Assembly (NCBI GenBank): GCA_947503715.1
Contig: CANNER010000004.1
Coordinates: 124,001 to 188,000, forward strand
Length of the DNA: 64,000 bases
DNA from: an uncultured Caulobacterales bacterium
Lineage (GTDB): Bacteria; Pseudomonadota; Alphaproteobacteria; Caulobacterales; Maricaulaceae
Reading direction: 5' to 3'
In this document: positions 60,330 to 64,000 of the stretch, in pieces
How positions within the stretch are numbered: position 1 is the stretch's first letter
How the letters are laid out: each line of letters opens with the position of its first letter
The notes under the pieces: model-generated
What the model was told of the DNA's origin: nothing
Database searches by the model: none
The model's input: only the letters and a program-made list of their open reading frames with translations
Program-made: the position numbers and the translations under genes

Positions 60330-63300
60330 CTGGTTCCACGCGCAATGCCTAATCGCGTGATATCAACAATTCGGTTTGTCACTTCCGTGGCATTATCCAA
60401 ACCTATCACTTTAAAAAGAAGAGGTAGAACCGACTTCTTTATCGAATTTTCAATGCTTGATGGGTTCAAAGAATTCTCGGCAACGGACTGTGTAACTTGC
60501 TTGTCTAGCTCAATACTTAGCTCTGCAAACTCGTTTTCATTCCAAGATAGTTGGTTTCGTTCTACCGTCATTTTTAGCAATCCAAAGTAAGCTGACGCGT
60601 GCGGATTACCCTCTACCTTATCGGGAATTCCTAGCGAAGTACGGCGTTCTATTTGATCTTCAACTTCTTTAAATAAAGCATATTGCTTATAAGGATGTTC
60701 GAAGAGGGCTGCGGCTTCGTCCAAGGCATTGCGTAGCAACTCTGAAAAATGTGCTTGTGCATACGGGTCGACAGCAAGCTCTTGCTCTATGGTCCTAGTG
60801 AGGCGTGATTGAATGAGCTCTGTTTCGTTACGCGTTTTTTCTTCTGTCCAACTTTCCGCATCACCCTCTTTAGCAAGCTCATTGACTAGTAAAACGCCCT
60901 GCGGCTCAATAATTTTTTCGCCGATAATATGCTTATCAATTAGCTTGACTAGTTGACCTTCATAGGTGCTGTAATCAACCGTTTCCTCTGCATCTTGTTT
61001 AGCTGTGCGGCGAATTTCGCTGAAGAATTTCAAATCACGCTTATACATAGCGATTGTTTCTTCTGGAAAAGACCTGTCTTCAAAAAATGATCGAGAGCCT
61101 AAAGCTACTTTTAGGCACATCCCAAATTCAGTTAAGGCCTCGTAAAAGTCTTCACGCGTCTTTTGTCGCTCGTCGAAAACTTCACCATATCGGTCGACTA
61201 ACTGAGGAATAAGAACCTGCCGATATTGCTCGCGGTCAGCTTTATTTTTCACGCCTTCGAAAATCTTTAAGAGTGTTTTATGAAGGCCGGGAAGCTTCTT
61301 ATACTCCGTCGCAATATCGGAATAGAGTCCTTCTATGTCGGCGATTTCAAAGCCTGATTGCGTTTTTTCGGCTAAGTCTCTGTATTGCGTAAGGGCTGTG
61401 TCGAGTTCTTTTAGAATGCCTCTATAGTCAATTAGAAGACCATGCATCTTTTGTTCATGAAGACGATTCACTCGTGCAATGGCTTGGACAAGATTATGTT
61501 CTTTCAGTGGCTTGTCGATGTAAAGAACCGCATTCGCGGGTTCATCAAAACCCGTTAAAAGCTTGTCGACAACGATAAGAATATCAGGTGCTCCGGGTTC
61601 AGAAAAATCTTCTAGGACTTGTCGCTCATAATCCTCGGCATCTGTTTTGACATTATCCTTCCACCATTGCTGTACTTCAGGAACCTCAGACTCATCCACA
61701 TCAGTATGGCCTTCACGCGTATCTGGTGGCGAAATAATCACTGCGCTAGAAACCTTACCCGTGGCATCTAACGCTTTTTTATACCGTACTGCGGACAGCT
61801 TACTATCTGTAGCAAGTTGGCCCTTCAGACCAAGTTTTAGGCTCTTGAAGTTTGCTTCAAAATGAAGAGCAATATCCCAAGCGATTAATTCAATGCGGTT
61901 TAAAGAGCCATATATCTGCCCACGCTTTGCGTATTTTTGCTTTAAGTCGTTCTGCTGTTCGGGCGTCAAATCAGACGTGATTTTGTCGAACCAATTATCA
62001 ATTGCGGACTCATTAACGTCCAAAACGGGACGACGTTCTTCGTAGAGCAATGGCGTTACGGTTCCATCCTCAACGGCGCGCTGCATAGAGTAAGGGTGAA
62101 CTATAGGGCCGAATTTATTCTCTGTCTTATTCTTCTTAAGAAGCGGCGTTCCTGTGAAGGCAATAAAAGCCGCCTTAGGCAGCGCTAACCGCATACGCTC
62201 ATGGCTCTCCCCGCTATGGCTCCGATGCCCCTCATCAATCAGGACAATTAGGTTCGCGCTATCATTCTTAGCTTCATGGGACTTTACCGCACTTGAGAAA
62301 CGCTGCACGGTGGCAAATAAGATGCGTTCTTTTCCTTTGCCGATACGTTTCGCAAGATCGCGCCCACTCTTAGCTTTGGCATCCGAAGGCTGGCCCTTAC
62401 GCCCTAAAGCTCCCGCTGATGCAAAAGTCCGAGAGAGTTGTTTTTCAAGATCGAGTCGGTCAGTCACGACGATTATACGGCTCTGTGCGAGCGCATCATC
62501 CATTAATAGCGCCTTGCACAGCAGTACCATCGTAAAGCTTTTACCTGATCCTGTGGTATGCCAGATAACGCCGCCATTGCGTGTTCCTTTATCATCGGTT
62601 TCAGAGATACGCGCGAGTAAAGCCTTAATCCCGAAGACCTGTTGATAACGGGCGGCAATCTTACCCAGCTTACGGTCAAAAAAGATAGAATTACGGATGA
62701 AGTCGAGCAGTCTATCAGGCGACAGAAGGCTGATAATCAATCGGTCTTGATCCGTTACAAGCTGGGGCGCAGAAAAATAAGCCTGCATCTGTTCGCGGAC
62801 TTCTCCGCCGCGCCCATCTAACAAACTATTATCAGCGGCAGGCGTATTTTTGATACGGTCAAAATCTTCATCAGAGAGTATTTCCTCACGCCACTTCGCC
62901 CAAAACTTCTTAGGCGTTTTCGCGGTGCCGTAACGTCCGTCTGTGCCATTAATAGCAAGCAATAACTGACTATAAGCAAATAAATGCGGAATTTCGTCGG
63001 GCTTCTGATTGCGGATTGATTGGCTGATACCCTCGTCCATCATGGACGTATTCGGGTTGCCGGAATCTGGTCGCTTGGCCTCTATGACGACCAGCGGCAA
63101 GCCATTCACAAAGCAGACAATATCGGGACGACGTGTCTTTATACCATCCACTTTTAGAACATCAAACTCCTCCGTTACGGCGAAGTGATTTTGGCTCGGG
63201 TCATTCCAATCGATTATCGGAATAGTTGGGGAGTGGGTTTTCCCGTCAACAAATTCAGTGACAGTAATGCCAAAGACAAGCTTGTTATAAATTCCCTCAT

Positions 63301-63574
63301 TTGCTGTGATGAGGCCTTCTTGCATGCGCGGCGCGGTTAATTCTCGCACAATCTGATCAATCGCATTATTAGAAATCGGGTAGCGCTGACCCTTATACTC
63401 AAATGTTCGCTTTTTTAGCGCGTCGATGAGATGGGTCTTCAAAACAACATTCTGATTTCCACCGCGCAAAGCTGAACACTCTAAAGGGTTGATGTATTCA
63501 TACCCTAATGTCTTGAGCAATTTGAGCGCTGGGATTTGCGCCGTAAAAATTTCGGCTGTGTTGGGGCGGGTCAT
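60326..63574 (-). CDS. hsdR: Type I restriction enzyme, R (translocase/nuclease) subunit
   Basis: About 1082 residues. The start at 63574 is chosen as its ATGA overlaps the upstream stop; a Met four codons earlier is possible. N-terminal PD-(D/E)xK nuclease: RRPDIVCFVNGLPLVVIEAKRP (Asp151, Glu165, Lys167). Helicase motor: Walker A TTGSGKS (340-346), DEGH box (447-450), TGTPL (474-478), and GFDEPANAVLYID, QAIARVNR in motifs V/VI. The C-terminal part is helical and would join the HsdM2S core. HsdR translocates and cuts DNA lacking host methylation. HsdM and HsdS are not in the window and should lie beyond the right edge. The gene is AT-richer than the bulk of the window, as expected of a defence island. 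Confidence 0.95.
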   Translation of the reverse strand: MTRPNTAEIFTAQIPALKLLKTLGYEYINPLECSALRGGNQNVVLKTHLIDALKKRTFEYKGQRYPISNNAIDQIVRELTAPRMQEGLITANEGIYNKLVFGITVTEFVDGKTHSPTIPIIDWNDPSQNHFAVTEEFDVLKVDGIKTRRPDIVCFVNGLPLVVIEAKRPDSGNPNTSMMDEGISQSIRNQKPDEIPHLFAYSQLLLAINGTDGRYGTAKTPKKFWAKWREEILSDEDFDRIKNTPAADNSLLDGRGGEVREQMQAYFSAPQLVTDQDRLIISLLSPDRLLDFIRNSIFFDRKLGKIAARYQQVFGIKALLARISETDDKGTRNGGVIWHTTGSGKSFTMVLLCKALLMDDALAQSRIIVVTDRLDLEKQLSRTFASAGALGRKGQPSDAKAKSGRDLAKRIGKGKERILFATVQRFSSAVKSHEAKNDSANLIVLIDEGHRSHSGESHERMRLALPKAAFIAFTGTPLLKKNKTENKFGPIVHPYSMQRAVEDGTVTPLLYEERRPVLDVNESAIDNWFDKITSDLTPEQQNDLKQKYAKRGQIYGSLNRIELIAWDIALHFEANFKSLKLGLKGQLATDSKLSAVRYKKALDATGKVSSAVIISPPDTREGHTDVDESEVPEVQQWWKDNVKTDAEDYERQVLEDFSEPGAPDILIVVDKLLTGFDEPANAVLYIDKPLKEHNLVQAIARVNRLHEQKMHGLLIDYRGILKELDTALTQYRDLAEKTQSGFEIADIEGLYSDIATEYKKLPGLHKTLLKIFEGVKNKADREQYRQVLIPQLVDRYGEVFDERQKTREDFYEALTEFGMCLKVALGSRSFFEDRSFPEETIAMYKRDLKFFSEIRRTAKQDAEETVDYSTYEGQLVKLIDKHIIGEKIIEPQGVLLVNELAKEGDAESWTEEKTRNETELIQSRLTRTIEQELAVDPYAQAHFSELLRNALDEAAALFEHPYKQYALFKEVEDQIERRTSLGIPDKVEGNPHASAYFGLLKMTVERNQLSWNENEFAELSIELDKQVTQSVAENSLNPSSIENSIKKSVLPLLFKVIGLDNATEVTNRIVDITRLGIARGTR

Positions 63575-64000
63575 GGTGCATCCCATACATGAGCGGTGGC
63601 CGCGTCAAAAAAATGAACATTCAGAGGAAATGCGGGGTCACGAGTAGCTGCCCAGCCATGGGCACGTTCCCGAATGGCCGTATTAGCTTCGGAGTTTTCA
63701 TCGCCATGCAGGCTTATAAAAATTGCGCCACAATTGCCCTTTGAGATAGCCTTGAGTAAATGATTGTCATTTGAATCAAGAGAGTGTCCGTAAATAAAGA
63801 AGCAGCTATCAGCCTCTTTTCCTGCTTGTTGTAATTGCTCACTTGCATGAAACAAAAAGGGATTGTGAGAAATTTTTGTTTGTTTCTGAAGGCTCGTTCC
63901 CTCTGCGACAAACATGGGAAAATGCCCATCTTCAAGGTGTTGCCTACATTGATCCACGATTGGGCCACCATCTCGGCGCGGCGATAACTTTGTTATACTC
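63571..64000 (-). CDS. DUF4917-like protein, C-terminal part (runs off window)
   Basis: The frame is open to the window edge, so the N-terminus is missing; a GTG at 63957 is not the likely start because coding continues upstream (SITKLSPRRDGGPIVDQ). The visible 142 residues contain FVAEGTSLQKQTKI, SCFFIYGHSLDSNDNHLLKAI, AIFISLHGDENSEAN and VHFFDAATAHVW, which match my recollection of the DUF4917 family. GHSL-x-x-ND-x-H resembles SIR2-like/DUF4917 nucleotide-fold motifs. Its stop overlaps hsdR by 4 bp, so it belongs to the restriction operon; the role is unknown. Confidence 0.75.
   Translation of the reverse strand, partial: SITKLSPRRDGGPIVDQCRQHLEDGHFPMFVAEGTSLQKQTKISHNPFLFHASEQLQQAGKEADSCFFIYGHSLDSNDNHLLKAISKGNCGAIFISLHGDENSEANTAIRERAHGWAATRDPAFPLNVHFFDAATAHVWDAP

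Overview
The window looks like chromosomal DNA of a marine-type alphaproteobacterium, probably in the Maricaulales/Hyphomonadales/Caulobacterales neighbourhood. This is an inference from the gene families (Caulobacter/Xanthomonas-type TonB receptors, SSS sugar symporter, GT2, glutathione-dependent formaldehyde oxidation) and from the moderate-to-high GC with CG-rich codons. No rRNA, tRNA, CRISPR array or intact insertion sequence was seen.

Left part (1-11.8 kb): the end of glutamate synthase gltB with a bidirectional terminator; a 51-residue membrane peptide; a two-gene GMC/gluconate-dehydrogenase-like operon without a cytochrome subunit; a lipoprotein-type M1 aminopeptidase; a CDF metal exporter; a GST; an exported helical protein; queG; and a GT2 membrane glycosyltransferase overlapped by a 71-residue membrane protein.

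Galactoside locus (11.8-22.8 kb): SSS symporter, cytoplasmic GH36 alpha-galactosidase, TonB receptor and DeoR-family regulator on the minus strand, divergent from galT-galK-galE on the plus strand. Two 10-mers sharing a TTCGAA core recur in front of the symporter, the receptor and galT, which ties the locus together as one probable DeoR regulon.

Middle (22.8-30.5 kb): a ferredoxin-reductase-like flavoprotein, an SDR, a formaldehyde-detoxification operon (frmA, an AT-rich orphan, a VOC protein, fghA), a two-gene ABC-2 polysaccharide-type exporter and a class A flavin monooxygenase.

Pho-like locus (30.5-37 kb): a TonB receptor, a 932-residue lipoprotein made of two duplicated beta-rich halves, and a small periplasmic TPR protein. 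Canonical PHO boxes lie upstream, so phosphate control through PhoB is likely.

Giant gene (37.25-58.38 kb): one intact frame of about 7042 codons. It has a signal peptide and an N-terminal domain. Next come 43 tandem DUF11-like immunoglobulin-type repeats in two blocks: 18 cysteine-free units of about 115 residues, then 24 units of about 109 residues that each carry one cysteine pair. The C-terminus holds a Ca-binding DxDxDG stretch, an SdrD-B-like segment and about 860 beta-rich residues ending in Phe, compatible with an outer-membrane anchor. It appears to be a self-anchored surface fibre or adhesin and is the most striking object here. A divergent HxlR regulator sits next to its promoter, which carries clustered TTAA motifs including an exact TTAACCAT.

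Right edge (59.2-64 kb): an AT-richer defence island, type I restriction hsdR with an overlapping YgjP/DUF45 metallopeptidase and a DUF4917-like gene that runs off the window; hsdM and hsdS are not in view.
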